NCBI RefSeq assembly: GCF_001447385.1
Contig: NZ_LLWQ01000202.1
Span: 1-60,520 of the forward strand
Origin: Paracoccus sp. MKU1
Lineage (GTDB): Bacteria > Pseudomonadota > Alphaproteobacteria > Rhodobacterales > Rhodobacteraceae
Direction of reading: 5' to 3'
DNA: 60,520 nt
Part shown: piece by piece, positions 27,377-36,557 of the stretch
Layout of the letters: each line of letters begins with the position of its first letter
How positions within the stretch are numbered: the stretch's first letter is position 1
Made by a program: the position numbers and the translations under genes
Notes under the pieces: model-generated
What the model saw: the letters and a program-made list of their open reading frames with translations, nothing else
Told to the model about the DNA's origin: nothing
The model's database searches: none

Positions 27377-27733
27377 ATGGCCCGCGTTACAGTCGAAGAT
27401 TGCGTCGATAAGGTTCCGAACCGTTTTGACCTGGTAATGCTGGCGTCCCATCGCGCGCGCGAAATCGCGGCGGGCAGCCCGTTGACCGTCGATCGCGACA
27501 ACGACAAGAACCCCGTCGTCGCGCTGCGCGAGATCGCGGACGAAACCCAGCCCGTGGACGATCTGCGCGAGCGCATGATCGAAGCCCATCAGACCCAGAT
27601 CGAGGTCGATGAGCCCGAGGAGGACGCCATGGCGTTGCTGCTGGGCGCCGAGATGGACCGTCCGAAACCCGCCGACGAGGAATCGGAGGAGCGCATGCTG
27701 CGCATGATGCTGGAAGCACAGAGCAGGAACTGA
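27377..27733 (+). CDS. rpoZ: RNA polymerase omega subunit
   Basis: This 118-residue protein begins MARVTVEDC and has [24 protein letters not shown], the core omega fold that wraps the beta-prime C terminus, followed by an acidic tail typical of alphaproteobacteria. It sits directly before the (p)ppGpp synthetase/hydrolase gene, 22 bases away, an arrangement conserved in proteobacteria. Confidence 0.96.
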   Translation: MARVTVEDCVDKVPNRFDLVMLASHRAREIAAGSPLTVDRDNDKNPVVALREIADETQPVDDLRERMIEAHQTQIEVDEPEEDAMALLLGAEMDRPKPADEESEERMLRMMLEAQSRN

Positions 27734-27755
27734 ATCCAAAGGTCTTCGGCACATC

Positions 27756-29873
27756 ATGATCGACGTCGAAGACCTCATCGCGCTTATCCGCAATTACAAC
27801 CCGCGCACCAATGCCGACCTGATCCGCGACGCCTATGAATACGGGCGTCGCATGCATGAGGGGCAGTTCCGCCACTCGGGCGAGCCCTATTTCACCCATC
27901 CGGTCGCCGTCGCCGCCATCCTGACCGAGATGCGGCTGGACGATGCCACCATCGTCACCGCGCTTTTGCACGACACCATCGAGGACACGCGCTCGACCTG
28001 GGCCGAGGTGGCGCAGATCTTCGGGCGCGAGATCGCCGATCTGGTCGATGGCGTGACCAAGCTGACCAATCTGCAACTCTCCGGGGCGCATTCCAAGCAA
28101 GCCGAGAATTTCCGCAAGCTTTTCATGGCCATGTCGCGCGATCTTCGCGTGATCCTGGTCAAGCTGGCCGACCGCCTGCACAACATGCGGACCATCAAGT
28201 CCATGCGCCTCGAAAAGCAGTCGCAGAAGGCGCGCGAGACCATGGACATCTATGCGCCGCTGGCCGGCCGCATGGGCATGCAATGGATGCGCGAGGAGCT
28301 GGAGGACCTGGCCTTCAAGGTCATCAACCCCGAGGCGCGCAATTCGATCATCCGCCGCTTCGTCAGCCTGCAACGCGAATCCGGCGACGTGATCCCCAAG
28401 ATCACCGCCGATATCCGCGCAGAACTGGAGCGCGAGGGGATCGAGGCCGATGTCTATGGCCGCGCCAAGCGCCCCTTCAGCATCTGGCGCAAGATGCAGG
28501 AAAAGCAGCTTTCCTTCTCGCGCCTGTCGGACATCTACGGTTTCCGCATCATCACCCGGACCGAGCCGGATTGCTATCGCACGCTGGGCGTGATCCATCA
28601 CCGCTGGCGCGCGGTGCCGGGCCGGTTCAAGGATTACATCAGCCAGCCCAAGGCGAACGGCTATCGCTCGATCCACACCACCGTCTCGGGCCGCGACGGC
28701 AAGCGGGTCGAGGTGCAGATCCGCACCCGGCAGATGCATGAGGTCGCCGAGGCGGGCGTGGCCGCGCATTGGGCCTATCGTGACGGGGTGCGCACCGCGA
28801 ACCCCTTTGCCGTCGATCCGGGCGAATGGATCGCCAGCCTGACCGAGCGCTTCGGCGAGGAGGATCACGACGAATTCCTCGAGCATGTGAAGCTCGAGAT
28901 GTATTCGGACCAGGTGTTCTGCTTCACGCCCAAGGGCGACGTGATCCCGCTGCCCAAGGGCGCGACGCCGCTGGATTTCGCCTATGCGATTCATACCCGG
29001 CTGGGAGCGTCCTGTGTCGGCGCCAAGGTGGACGGCATCCGCGTGCCCTTGTGGACGCGGCTGAAGAACGGCCAGTCGGTCGACATCATCGCCGCCTCGG
29101 GCCAGCGCCCGCAGGCGACCTGGCTCGACATCGTCGTCACCGGCCGCGCCAAGGCGGCGATCCGGCGCAGCCTGCGGCAAGAGGACCGGACCCGCTTTAT
29201 CCGGCTGGGTTCGGAACTGGTGCGGGTGGCCTTCGAACATGTCGGGCGCAAGGTCAGCGACAAGGCGCTGCGCACCGCCGCCAAGACCATGGCGCTGCCC
29301 GATACCGACGAACTGCTGGCCCGCATCGGCAGCGCCGAGATCTCGGCCCATGACGTGCTGACCACGCTTTACCCCGAGCTGGCCGAAAAGCGCAGCGAGA
29401 TCGACGCCAAGCGCGCCGTCGCCGGGCTAGAGGCAGACCAGGAATTCACCCGCGCCCCCTGCTGCAACCCGTTGCCGGGCGAGCGCATCGTCGGCATCAC
29501 CTATCGCGGCAAGGGCGTGGTGATCCATGCCATCGACTGCCCGGTGCTGGCCGAATTCGAGGACAGCCCGGAACGCTGGGTCGACCTGCATTGGCGCGAG
29601 GGCCAGCACCCGGCCGCCTATTCGACCATGCTGTCCCTGACCATCCGCCATGATGCCGGGGTGCTGGGCCGGATCTGCACGCTGATCGGCGCGCAGGGGG
29701 CGAATATCTCGGACCTGGAATTCATCGATCGCAAGCCGGATTTCTATCGCCTGCGGGTCGAGGTCGAGCTGCGCGACCGCGAGCATCTGCATGCGCTGCT
29801 GACGGCGCTGGAAACCGAAAGCGACGTGGCGCAGGTCTCGCGCATCCGGGATCCTTCCGCCCACATGAGCTGA
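27756..29873 (+). CDS. rsh: bifunctional (p)ppGpp synthetase/hydrolase (Rsh)
   Basis: This 705-residue RelA/SpoT protein controls the stringent response. The HD hydrolase domain (about 45-190) keeps LLHDTIEDT. The synthetase domain (about 235-350) has DIYGFRIIT and GRFKDYISQPKANGYRS; the RxKD variant is that of bifunctional enzymes, not of RelA-only ones. A TGS domain (about 385-450), the CC-containing linker RAPCCNPLPGE and a C-terminal ACT domain follow. It shares a transcript with rpoZ. Confidence 0.96.
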   Translation: MIDVEDLIALIRNYNPRTNADLIRDAYEYGRRMHEGQFRHSGEPYFTHPVAVAAILTEMRLDDATIVTALLHDTIEDTRSTWAEVAQIFGREIADLVDGVTKLTNLQLSGAHSKQAENFRKLFMAMSRDLRVILVKLADRLHNMRTIKSMRLEKQSQKARETMDIYAPLAGRMGMQWMREELEDLAFKVINPEARNSIIRRFVSLQRESGDVIPKITADIRAELEREGIEADVYGRAKRPFSIWRKMQEKQLSFSRLSDIYGFRIITRTEPDCYRTLGVIHHRWRAVPGRFKDYISQPKANGYRSIHTTVSGRDGKRVEVQIRTRQMHEVAEAGVAAHWAYRDGVRTANPFAVDPGEWIASLTERFGEEDHDEFLEHVKLEMYSDQVFCFTPKGDVIPLPKGATPLDFAYAIHTRLGASCVGAKVDGIRVPLWTRLKNGQSVDIIAASGQRPQATWLDIVVTGRAKAAIRRSLRQEDRTRFIRLGSELVRVAFEHVGRKVSDKALRTAAKTMALPDTDELLARIGSAEISAHDVLTTLYPELAEKRSEIDAKRAVAGLEADQEFTRAPCCNPLPGERIVGITYRGKGVVIHAIDCPVLAEFEDSPERWVDLHWREGQHPAAYSTMLSLTIRHDAGVLGRICTLIGAQGANISDLEFIDRKPDFYRLRVEVELRDREHLHALLTALETESDVAQVSRIRDPSAHMS

Positions 29874-29885
29874 GGGCGCGGCGGC

Positions 29886-30530
29886 ATGTTCAAGAGACGC
29901 AAGCCGCTGAGCTATGCTCAGATGTGGACCGAGATGTTCTATCCGCGCTCGGGCTGGAAGCGGGCGTCGAAATATGTGCTGCACCGGCTGCGGCGCCTGC
30001 CGGACCAGCCGCATCGGGTGGCGCGCGGCTGGGCCTGCGGCATCTTCATTTCGTTCACGCCGTTCTTCGGCTTTCATTTCATGGGCGCGGCGGCGCTGGC
30101 CTGGCTGATCCGCGGCAATATCCTGGCGGCGCTGCTGGGCACCTTCGTCGGCAATCCGCTGACCACGCCTTTCATTGCGCTGACCTCGGTGGGGCTGGGG
30201 CGCTGGATGCTGGGGGTCGAGGGCAAGTTCACCCCGCATCTGATCTTTGACGAATTCACCCGGGCCGGCAGCGAGCTGTGGAACAACCTGCTGGCGCCGC
30301 TGAGCGCGGAACGCACGGCGCATTGGGACCAGCTCATGCAATTCAACGAGCAGATCTTCCTGCCCTATGCGGTGGGGGGCGTGCTGCCCGGCCTCGCAAT
30401 CTCGGTCGCGGCGCATTACCTGACCGTGCCGCTGATCAAGGCCTATCATCGCCACCGCGAAAGGCAGATGGCCGAGCGCATCGCCCGCGCCAAGGCCCGG
30501 CGTGAGCGTGAACTGGCGGAAAAGCGCTAG
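29886..30530 (+). CDS. DUF2062 membrane protein
   Basis: This 214-residue protein has two hydrophobic hairpins, about 42-95 (ACGIFISFTPFFGFHFMG, then ALLGTFVGNPLTTPF) and 155-185. The FxxFxPFFGFH pattern with GNPLTTP is diagnostic of DUF2062. The C-terminal tail is strongly basic. Its function is unknown, but it follows rsh by 12 bases and is commonly found there in this family. Its stop overlaps the convergent FAD oxidase by four bases. Confidence 0.9.
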   Translation: MFKRRKPLSYAQMWTEMFYPRSGWKRASKYVLHRLRRLPDQPHRVARGWACGIFISFTPFFGFHFMGAAALAWLIRGNILAALLGTFVGNPLTTPFIALTSVGLGRWMLGVEGKFTPHLIFDEFTRAGSELWNNLLAPLSAERTAHWDQLMQFNEQIFLPYAVGGVLPGLAISVAAHYLTVPLIKAYHRHRERQMAERIARAKARRERELAEKR

Positions 30531-31837
30531 AAGCCCAGCCGGTCGCGCAGCGAATACCAGCTCATCCCGGCGACCAGCAGCGGCCAGCGCAGCGCCGCGC
30601 CGCCGGGAAAAGAGGGCGAGGGCAGGGCTGCCATGGTATCGAAGCCCTCGCTTTGGCCCTGCACGGCTTGCGCCATCAGCTTGCCGGCCAGCGTCGCCAG
30701 CGCCAACCCGTGGCCGGAATAGCCGCTGGCCGACAGGCAATTCGGTGCCGGCCGGGCAAAGCAGGGCATGCGGTTCATGGTGATCGCCAGCGTGCCGCCC
30801 CAGGCATGGGTCAGCGCCACATCGGCAAGGCCGGGATAGATCTCCAGCAGCGGCTTGCGCACCTTGGCGGCAATGTCAGCGGGAAAGCGATAGCTGACAT
30901 TCTCGCCCCCGCCGAAGATCAGCCGCCCCTCGGCATCGAGCCGCCAGTAATTCACCACGAATTTCGTGTCATGCACGCCGATGGGCCGGGTCAGCACCTC
31001 GGCAGCGCGCGGACCCAAAGGCTCGGTCGCGACGATGAAGTTGTTGATCGGCATGACGCGGGCGGCGACATGGGTGTCGAGATGACCCAGATAGCCATTG
31101 GCCGCCAGGATGACATGGTCGCAGATCACCCGGCCCTTGCCGGTCTGGACGATACTCTTTTCGCCGGTCTTTCGGCCGTGGCGGATGTGATGGACATGGC
31201 TCAGCTCGCGGATCCGCGCCCCGGCCGCAGCGGTCAGCCGGGCCATGCCGATGGCCAGGTTCAGCGGGTGCAGATGCCCGGCGCCATGATCGAGCTCGCC
31301 GGCGATATAGGCCTCCGAGGGCACCAGCGCGCGGAAGGCATCGCGGTCGAGCGGCTCGATCCGGTCATAGCCGTAATCGCGGGAAAGCCTGTCGATCATG
31401 GCACGGGCATGGTCGAACTCGGCGGGCTTGCGAAAGGCATGGGCGATGCCGTCCATCACCGGCACCCCTGAACGCGCCGCCAGATCGCGGGTCAGTCGCT
31501 TGGCCTCCTCGGCCATGTCCCAGAGCCGGCGGGCGGCCTCGCCCCCCGCCATCCGCTCCAGCTCATCGACCTCCAGCCGCTGGCCCGAGCCGAGCTGGCC
31601 GCCATTGCGCCCCGAGGCGCCGAAGCCGACGCGATGCGCCTCCAACACCACGACGTCGCGGCCCGCCTCGGCTAGGTGCAGCGCGGCGGAAAGCCCGGTA
31701 TAGCCAGCGCCCACCACCACGACATCGGCGCGCTCCTCGCCGCGCTGCTGGGGAAAGGCGGGCAGTGGGTCGCGGGTCGCGGCATAGAGGCTGGGCGGAT
31801 ATTCCCCCAGCCGGTCGTTGGAAAACAGCAGATTCAT
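30527..31837 (-). CDS. FAD-dependent amine oxidase, PuuB-like
   Basis: This 436-residue DAO-type flavoprotein has the FAD motif VVVVGAGYTGLSAALHLAE (about residues 41-59), the GASGRNGGQL loop typical of gamma-glutamylputrescine oxidase, and a C-terminal SGYSGHGLALATLAGK. PuuB oxidises gamma-glutamyl-putrescine to an aldehyde. The glutamine-synthetase-like ligase lies 69 bases upstream on the same strand, supporting this assignment. Sarcosine-type amine oxidation is an alternative. The start at 31837 matches the family. Confidence 0.82.
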   Translation of the reverse strand: MNLLFSNDRLGEYPPSLYAATRDPLPAFPQQRGEERADVVVVGAGYTGLSAALHLAEAGRDVVVLEAHRVGFGASGRNGGQLGSGQRLEVDELERMAGGEAARRLWDMAEEAKRLTRDLAARSGVPVMDGIAHAFRKPAEFDHARAMIDRLSRDYGYDRIEPLDRDAFRALVPSEAYIAGELDHGAGHLHPLNLAIGMARLTAAAGARIRELSHVHHIRHGRKTGEKSIVQTGKGRVICDHVILAANGYLGHLDTHVAARVMPINNFIVATEPLGPRAAEVLTRPIGVHDTKFVVNYWRLDAEGRLIFGGGENVSYRFPADIAAKVRKPLLEIYPGLADVALTHAWGGTLAITMNRMPCFARPAPNCLSASGYSGHGLALATLAGKLMAQAVQGQSEGFDTMAALPSPSFPGGAALRWPLLVAGMSWYSLRDRLGF

Positions 31838-31906
31838 GCTTCGGCTTTCACCGTTGTTCAAATACCCATCCGAACGGCGCGCATATCGCCCGGCCGCGCC
31901 CGGGGG

Positions 31907-33265
31907 TCACACGTTCAACAGCAGATGCTCGCGTTCCCAGGGGCTGATGACTTGCAGGAACTCCTTGTATTCGTTGCGCTTGACGGCCTGGTAGACGGCG
32001 ATGAACTCGGTGCCCAGCACCTCGCGCATCGCCGCGTTCTCGTCCATCAGGTCCAGCGCATCGCCCAGATTATAGGGCAGTTCGTCCTCGGACATATAGG
32101 CATCGCCCAGACATTCGGAGCGCGGATTCTCGCCCTCGATCAGGCCCAGATAGCCGCAGGCCAGGCTGGCGGCGAGGCCCAGATAGGGGTTGCAATCCAT
32201 GCCCGCCAGCCGGTTCTCGACCCGCCGCGCCTCCGGTTTCGAGACCGGCACGCGCAGCCCGGTGGTGCGGTTGTCGCGACCCCATTCCAGGTTGATTGGT
32301 GCCGCGAAATCGGGGACATAGCGGCGATAGCTGTTGACATAGGGCGCAAGCAGCGCCACCGCCGCCGGCAGGTGCTTCTGCATGCCGGCGATGAAGTGCA
32401 TGAAGGCCGGCGTCTCGCGCCCCTGCTGGTCCGAGAAGATGTTGCAGCCATCCGTCAGCCCCACGACCGAGTGGTGGATATGCATGGCGCTGCCCGGCTC
32501 GCCCTCGATGGGCTTGGCCATGAAGGTGGCGAAACAGTCGTGGCGCAGCGCCGCCTCGCGGATCAGGCGCTTGAAATAGAAGATCTGGTCGGCCAGGGCG
32601 ACCGGATCGCCGTGGTTGAGGTTGATCTCGACCTGGCCGGCGCCGCCTTCCTGAAGGATGCCGTCGATCTCGAAGCCCTGCGCCTCGGCGAAGTCGTAGA
32701 TGTCGTCGATCACCTTGCCGTATTCGTCCACCGCTGACATGGAATAGGCCTGCTTGGCGGCGGCGCGGCGGCCGGTGCGGCCCATGGGCGGCATGATCGG
32801 CTGGTTCGGGTCGATGTTGCGCGCGACCAGGAAGAACTCCATCTCGGGCGCGACGATGGGGCGCCAGCCCTTTTGCCGATACAGGTCCACGATGCGCTTG
32901 AGCACGTTGCGCGGCGCGATGGGCACCGGGTTGCCGGACTGGTCGCTCACGTCGTGAATGACCTGCAAGGTCACGTCCGCCGTCCAGGGCGCCGCCGTCG
33001 CGGTCGAGAAATCCGGCGTCAGGATCATGTCCGGCTCGGTGAAGGCGCCCGAGGGGTTGTCGGCCCAGTCGCCGGTGATGGTTTGCAGGAAGATCGAGTT
33101 CGGCAGGTAGAACCGTTCCTGATGCGCGAATTTCGAGGCGGGCATGGCCTTGCCCCGCGCCACGCCGGCGATGTCGGCGACGATGCATTCCACCTCGTCC
33201 AGCCGCCGCCCGGCGACGTAATCCTGCGCGGCCTGCGGGGTTTCCTCGATCCAGTGCGATTTCAT
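31907..33265 (-). CDS. glutamine-synthetase-like gamma-glutamyl ligase (PuuA-like)
   Basis: This 452-residue protein has the glutamine synthetase catalytic signatures: PEMEFFLVAR, GGAGQVEINL, GSAMHIHHS and NRTTGLRVP, all in order. The length and divergent N terminus match the PuuA/GlnA-3 group that ligates glutamate to amines, not the 470-residue housekeeping GlnA with its adenylylation site. Its start overlaps the stop of the amidotransferase gene, and the FAD oxidase lies downstream, giving the PuuA-PuuB combination. Confidence 0.85.
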   Translation of the reverse strand: MKSHWIEETPQAAQDYVAGRRLDEVECIVADIAGVARGKAMPASKFAHQERFYLPNSIFLQTITGDWADNPSGAFTEPDMILTPDFSTATAAPWTADVTLQVIHDVSDQSGNPVPIAPRNVLKRIVDLYRQKGWRPIVAPEMEFFLVARNIDPNQPIMPPMGRTGRRAAAKQAYSMSAVDEYGKVIDDIYDFAEAQGFEIDGILQEGGAGQVEINLNHGDPVALADQIFYFKRLIREAALRHDCFATFMAKPIEGEPGSAMHIHHSVVGLTDGCNIFSDQQGRETPAFMHFIAGMQKHLPAAVALLAPYVNSYRRYVPDFAAPINLEWGRDNRTTGLRVPVSKPEARRVENRLAGMDCNPYLGLAASLACGYLGLIEGENPRSECLGDAYMSEDELPYNLGDALDLMDENAAMREVLGTEFIAVYQAVKRNEYKEFLQVISPWEREHLLLNV

Positions 33266-33978
33266 GCGGCCCCCTGCCGGATCTGCGCCCGGGCCCGGAA
33301 ACCGGCGGGATCCTTGAAGAACGCCTCGATCCGGTCGGCGATGCCGGCCGATTGCCGCGGGGTGCCCATGCGGGCGCGGGCCTGGTCCAGCAGCGGCTCG
33401 GGCACCGTGCCGCGGGCGCGATGCTCGATCAGCCCTTCGATGAAGGCATCGGAAAATTCCGGATGCGCCTGCACGGTAAAGGCGCGGTCGTCATAGATGA
33501 GCGCGGCGTTCTCGCAAAAGCCGTTGCCGGCAAGCACCTGGGCGCTTTCCGGCCGGTGGATCACCTGGTCCTGATGCCAGGCGTTCAGCGTGACATTCTC
33601 GCCGCCGAAATCGTAATCCTGCGCACCGACGGCCCAGCCGGCCGGATGCTTTGTCACCCTGCCGCCAAGCGCCTGGGCGATGAGCTGGTGGCCGAAGCAG
33701 ATGCCGACCAGCGGCACCCGTGCGGCATAGGCGGCGCGGACGAAGTCCTGAAGCGGCGGGATGAAGGCATGGTCCTCGTAGACGCCATGGCGCGAGCCGG
33801 TCAGCAGCCAGCCCTGTGCGTCATGGACGCCTTGCGGGAAGTCCATGTGCTCCACGTGATAGCTGGCGAATTCGAAGCCGCGCCCGGCAAGGAGCCGCTC
33901 GAACATGGTGTCATAGTCGCCCAGTTCGCCGCGAAGTTCCTCGGGCGATTGGCCGCATTTCAGGATGCCGATACGCAT
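33262..33978 (-). CDS. class I glutamine amidotransferase-like hydrolase
   Basis: This 238-residue protein carries the triad of class I amidotransferases: the cysteine in VGICFGHQLIAQAL (about residues 92-105) and the His-Glu pair in VQAHPEFSD. It is a stand-alone GMP-synthase-type domain. In E. coli the gamma-glutamyl-GABA hydrolase PuuD is a different, peptidase C26 relative; this one may do that job in the pathway or release glutamate from another intermediate. It is first in the three-gene unit and overlaps the ligase by four bases. Confidence 0.82.
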   Translation of the reverse strand: MRIGILKCGQSPEELRGELGDYDTMFERLLAGRGFEFASYHVEHMDFPQGVHDAQGWLLTGSRHGVYEDHAFIPPLQDFVRAAYAARVPLVGICFGHQLIAQALGGRVTKHPAGWAVGAQDYDFGGENVTLNAWHQDQVIHRPESAQVLAGNGFCENAALIYDDRAFTVQAHPEFSDAFIEGLIEHRARGTVPEPLLDQARARMGTPRQSAGIADRIEAFFKDPAGFRARAQIRQGAA

Positions 33979-34115
33979 GGATTGGCCTGTCGGTTGTTCG
34001 CTCTCAAGCTAGTCGCGAGGGCGGGCGCGGGCAAGGGGGCTGCGACTTCCGCGGGGCTGGTCCATGCCCGCTGCCCGCGCTAGGCTGCCGGCGAAACCAG
34101 CAGAAAGGATCGGCC

Positions 34116-35243
34116 ATGCCCGGACTTCGCCCCGATGTGGACCCCGAGGGATTGCAGGAATTCTCGGTCGTCTTCACCGACCGCTCGCTCAACCACATGT
34201 CGCAGAAATTCCAGGCTGCGATGCGCGACATCTCGGCCACGCTGCGCGAGGTCTATGGGGCGGAAGCCGTGGTGCTGGTCCCGGGCGGCGGCACCTGCGC
34301 CATGGAGGCGGTGGCGCGTCAGTTCGGCCGCGACGCCCATGCGCTGATCGTCAGGAACGGCTTTTTCAGCTATCGCTGGAGCCAGATCTTCGAGGCGGGC
34401 GGCTTTGCGCGCCAGACCACGGTGATGGCGGCGCGGCCGCAGGGCAACGAGCCGCGCGCGCCCTTTGCCCCCGCGCCTGTCGAGGAGGTGGTCGAGAAGA
34501 TCCGCGACGCCCGCCCCGACGCCGTCTTTGCCCCGCATGTCGAGACGGCATCGGGCATGATCCTGCCCGACGCCTATATCAAGGCGCTGGCCGATGCCGC
34601 GCATGAGGTGGGTGCGATCATGGTGCTGGACTGCATCGCCTCGGGCGCGATCTGGGTCGATATGCGCGAAACCGGCGTGGACGTGCTGATCTCGGCGCCG
34701 CAAAAGGGCTGGTCGGCCTCGCCCTCGGCCGGGATGGTCATGCTGTCCCCGCGCGGGATCGAGCGACTGGAGACCACGGTCAGCGACAGCTTCGCGCTGG
34801 ACCTGAAGAAATGGCGCGCGATCATGAAGGCCTATGAGGACGGCGGCCACGCCTATCACGCCACCCTGCCGACCGATGCGCTGCTGGGCCTGCGCGATGC
34901 GATGAACGAGACGCGCGAGATGGGCTTCGAGGCGGCGCGCGAGGCGCAATGGCGGCTGGGCGACGCGGTGCGCGAGGAGCTGGCGCGGCGCGGGCTGCGC
35001 TCGGTCGCGGCCGAGGGTTTTGCTGCGCCGGGGGTGGTGGTCTGCCATACTGACGACCCCGAGGTACAGAGCGGCCGCAAGTTCCTGGCCGCCGGCTATC
35101 AGATCGCTGCCGGCGTGCCCTTGCAGGTCGGCGAGGGCGAGGGCTTCCGCAGCTTCCGCATCGGGCTGTTCGGGCTCGACAAGCTGAAGGATGTCGAGGG
35201 CACGCTGGCGCGGCTGATCCCGGCCCTTGACGCGGCGCTTTGA
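34116..35243 (+). CDS. class V aminotransferase
   Basis: This 375-residue PLP protein resembles alanine-glyoxylate/serine-pyruvate aminotransferases: PGGGTCAMEAVAR for phosphate binding, LDCIASGAIWVD with the cofactor aspartate, and the PLP lysine in SAPQKGWSASPS. The RIGLFG near the C terminus contains the substrate-carboxylate arginine. The start at 34116 follows AAAGGA. It diverges from the amidotransferase operon with a spacer of 137 bases and may supply or use its amino donor; the substrate is uncertain. Confidence 0.82.
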   Translation: MPGLRPDVDPEGLQEFSVVFTDRSLNHMSQKFQAAMRDISATLREVYGAEAVVLVPGGGTCAMEAVARQFGRDAHALIVRNGFFSYRWSQIFEAGGFARQTTVMAARPQGNEPRAPFAPAPVEEVVEKIRDARPDAVFAPHVETASGMILPDAYIKALADAAHEVGAIMVLDCIASGAIWVDMRETGVDVLISAPQKGWSASPSAGMVMLSPRGIERLETTVSDSFALDLKKWRAIMKAYEDGGHAYHATLPTDALLGLRDAMNETREMGFEAAREAQWRLGDAVREELARRGLRSVAAEGFAAPGVVVCHTDDPEVQSGRKFLAAGYQIAAGVPLQVGEGEGFRSFRIGLFGLDKLKDVEGTLARLIPALDAAL

Positions 35244-35340
35244 CGCGACGGCCGGGAAATCGCGGGGGCTCCGGGAACGATCTGCGCCTTTGCGGGTTGG
35301 CTATCCGAAAACCGATACAGCCCTGTGAAAGGACAATATC

Positions 35341-35769
35341 ATGGCGAACCACGAAGCCACCGCCGACGAACTCAAGGCCAAGGCGCGCGATGCCGCTGAC
35401 GATGTGGGTCGTCACGCCCGCCGTGCCGCCGATGAAGCGAACGAAGCTTTCGAGACCGCTCGCGAGCGCGGTGCCGAGCTTTACGAAACCGCCCGCGAGA
35501 AGGGTGCCGAGTTCGTCGAAACGGCCAAGAAGCGCGGTGCCGACTATGCGGAATCGGTGCGCGAGCGCGGCCATGAATATGCCGAGCGTGCCCGCGACGA
35601 GGCCCGGCGGCTTTATCGCCAGGGCGAACGCCAGGCGCATGAGGTCGCGGCCCATGCCGAGGAATATTACGACGAGGTCTCGGACATGGTGCGGCGCCAT
35701 CCGGCGCAGGCCCTGGGGATCGCGGCCGGTGTCGGCTTCCTGCTGGGCCTGATCATCGCGCGCCGCTGA
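35341..35769 (+). CDS. ElaB/YqjD/DUF883-like membrane-anchored protein
   Basis: This 142-residue protein is almost all amphipathic helix, with 11-residue repeats of the type ETARERGAELY, ETAREKGAEFV, ETAKKRGADYA. It ends in one hydrophobic anchor, RRHPAQALGIAAGVGFLLGLIIARR, which is the hallmark of the ElaB/YqjD/DUF883 group. E. coli YqjD tethers ribosomes at the inner membrane in stationary phase. The next gene, also membrane-associated, starts 6 bases downstream. Confidence 0.82.
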   Translation: MANHEATADELKAKARDAADDVGRHARRAADEANEAFETARERGAELYETAREKGAEFVETAKKRGADYAESVRERGHEYAERARDEARRLYRQGERQAHEVAAHAEEYYDEVSDMVRRHPAQALGIAAGVGFLLGLIIARR

Positions 35770-35775
35770 GCCCCG

Positions 35776-36477
35776 ATGTTCGATTATACCAGGAACTTGC
35801 AGCTTGCCCTGACGGACAGGCTGCGCCGCGCCGGGCTTGGCGCCGGGGCCGGGGTCGCCCTGCTGATCGGGGCGGGCTTCCTGCTGGCGGCGCTTTGGAC
35901 CTGGCTTGCCCATCATCTGGGCTGGGGGGCGCTCGGCGCCTCGCTGGCCATCGGCATCGCCTTTGTCCTGATCGGGCTGGTGGTGATGCTGATGGCGAAA
36001 AAGGAACGCCATCCGGTGCCGACCACGGACGAGTTGAAAGCCGAGGTCGAGCAGCGGCTGATGCTTGCGGCCGATGTCGCCATCGGAAAGGCCACCGGCG
36101 CGGCGGATGCGGCGCTGGAGCGCGCCTCGCAAAAGGCCAGCCGGTTGATGGAACAGGCCGAGCAGCGGGTGCATTCGGTGACCGACAGCCTGTCCTACAA
36201 GGCCGACCGCATGGCCGACCGGGCCGAGGCGCGAGTCTATGGCGCCGCACGCCGGGCGGGCGAGGAGGCCGCGCACCGGCTGGGCCTGCCCCCCGATGCG
36301 CTGCGCCGCGCCGCAGGGCAGGTCCAGGGCGCCTCGCAGTCGCGGGCGGCGGCTATCGCGCCGCTGATCGGGGCCTTCGCCGTGGGCATGACCCTGGCCT
36401 CGCGTTTCCAGGACTGGCGCCATCGCGACGAACCGGACTGGGAAGAAGCGGAGGACTGGAAAGAGGATCCCTATTGA
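35776..36477 (+). CDS. phage-holin-like (DUF1469-type) membrane protein
   Basis: This 233-residue protein has two close transmembrane helices (about 22-46 and 51-73), then a long charged helical region, a short hydrophobic segment (AAAIAPLIGAFAVGMTLA) and an acidic C terminus (WEEAEDWKEDP). The double helix resembles the DUF1469 holin-superfamily proteins often found with YqjD-like partners. It follows the ElaB-like gene closely and probably shares a transcript. The function is not established. Confidence 0.72.
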   Translation: MFDYTRNLQLALTDRLRRAGLGAGAGVALLIGAGFLLAALWTWLAHHLGWGALGASLAIGIAFVLIGLVVMLMAKKERHPVPTTDELKAEVEQRLMLAADVAIGKATGAADAALERASQKASRLMEQAEQRVHSVTDSLSYKADRMADRAEARVYGAARRAGEEAAHRLGLPPDALRRAAGQVQGASQSRAAAIAPLIGAFAVGMTLASRFQDWRHRDEPDWEEAEDWKEDPY

Positions 36478-36504
36478 GGACCCTGCCGGCAACCCGCTGA
36501 TAAG

Positions 36505-36533
36505 GAAAGACCCCACCTGTGGCGAGGTCTTTC
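36505..36533. terminator. hairpin terminator after the holin-like gene
   Basis: GAAAGACC (36505-36512) pairs perfectly with GGTCTTTC (36526-36533) around a 13-base loop. The site lies between convergent genes and could end both transcripts, though the flanking T-tracts are short. Confidence 0.6.
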
Positions 36534-36557
36534 ATGCCTGGGACGGGGCGGCTGCCG

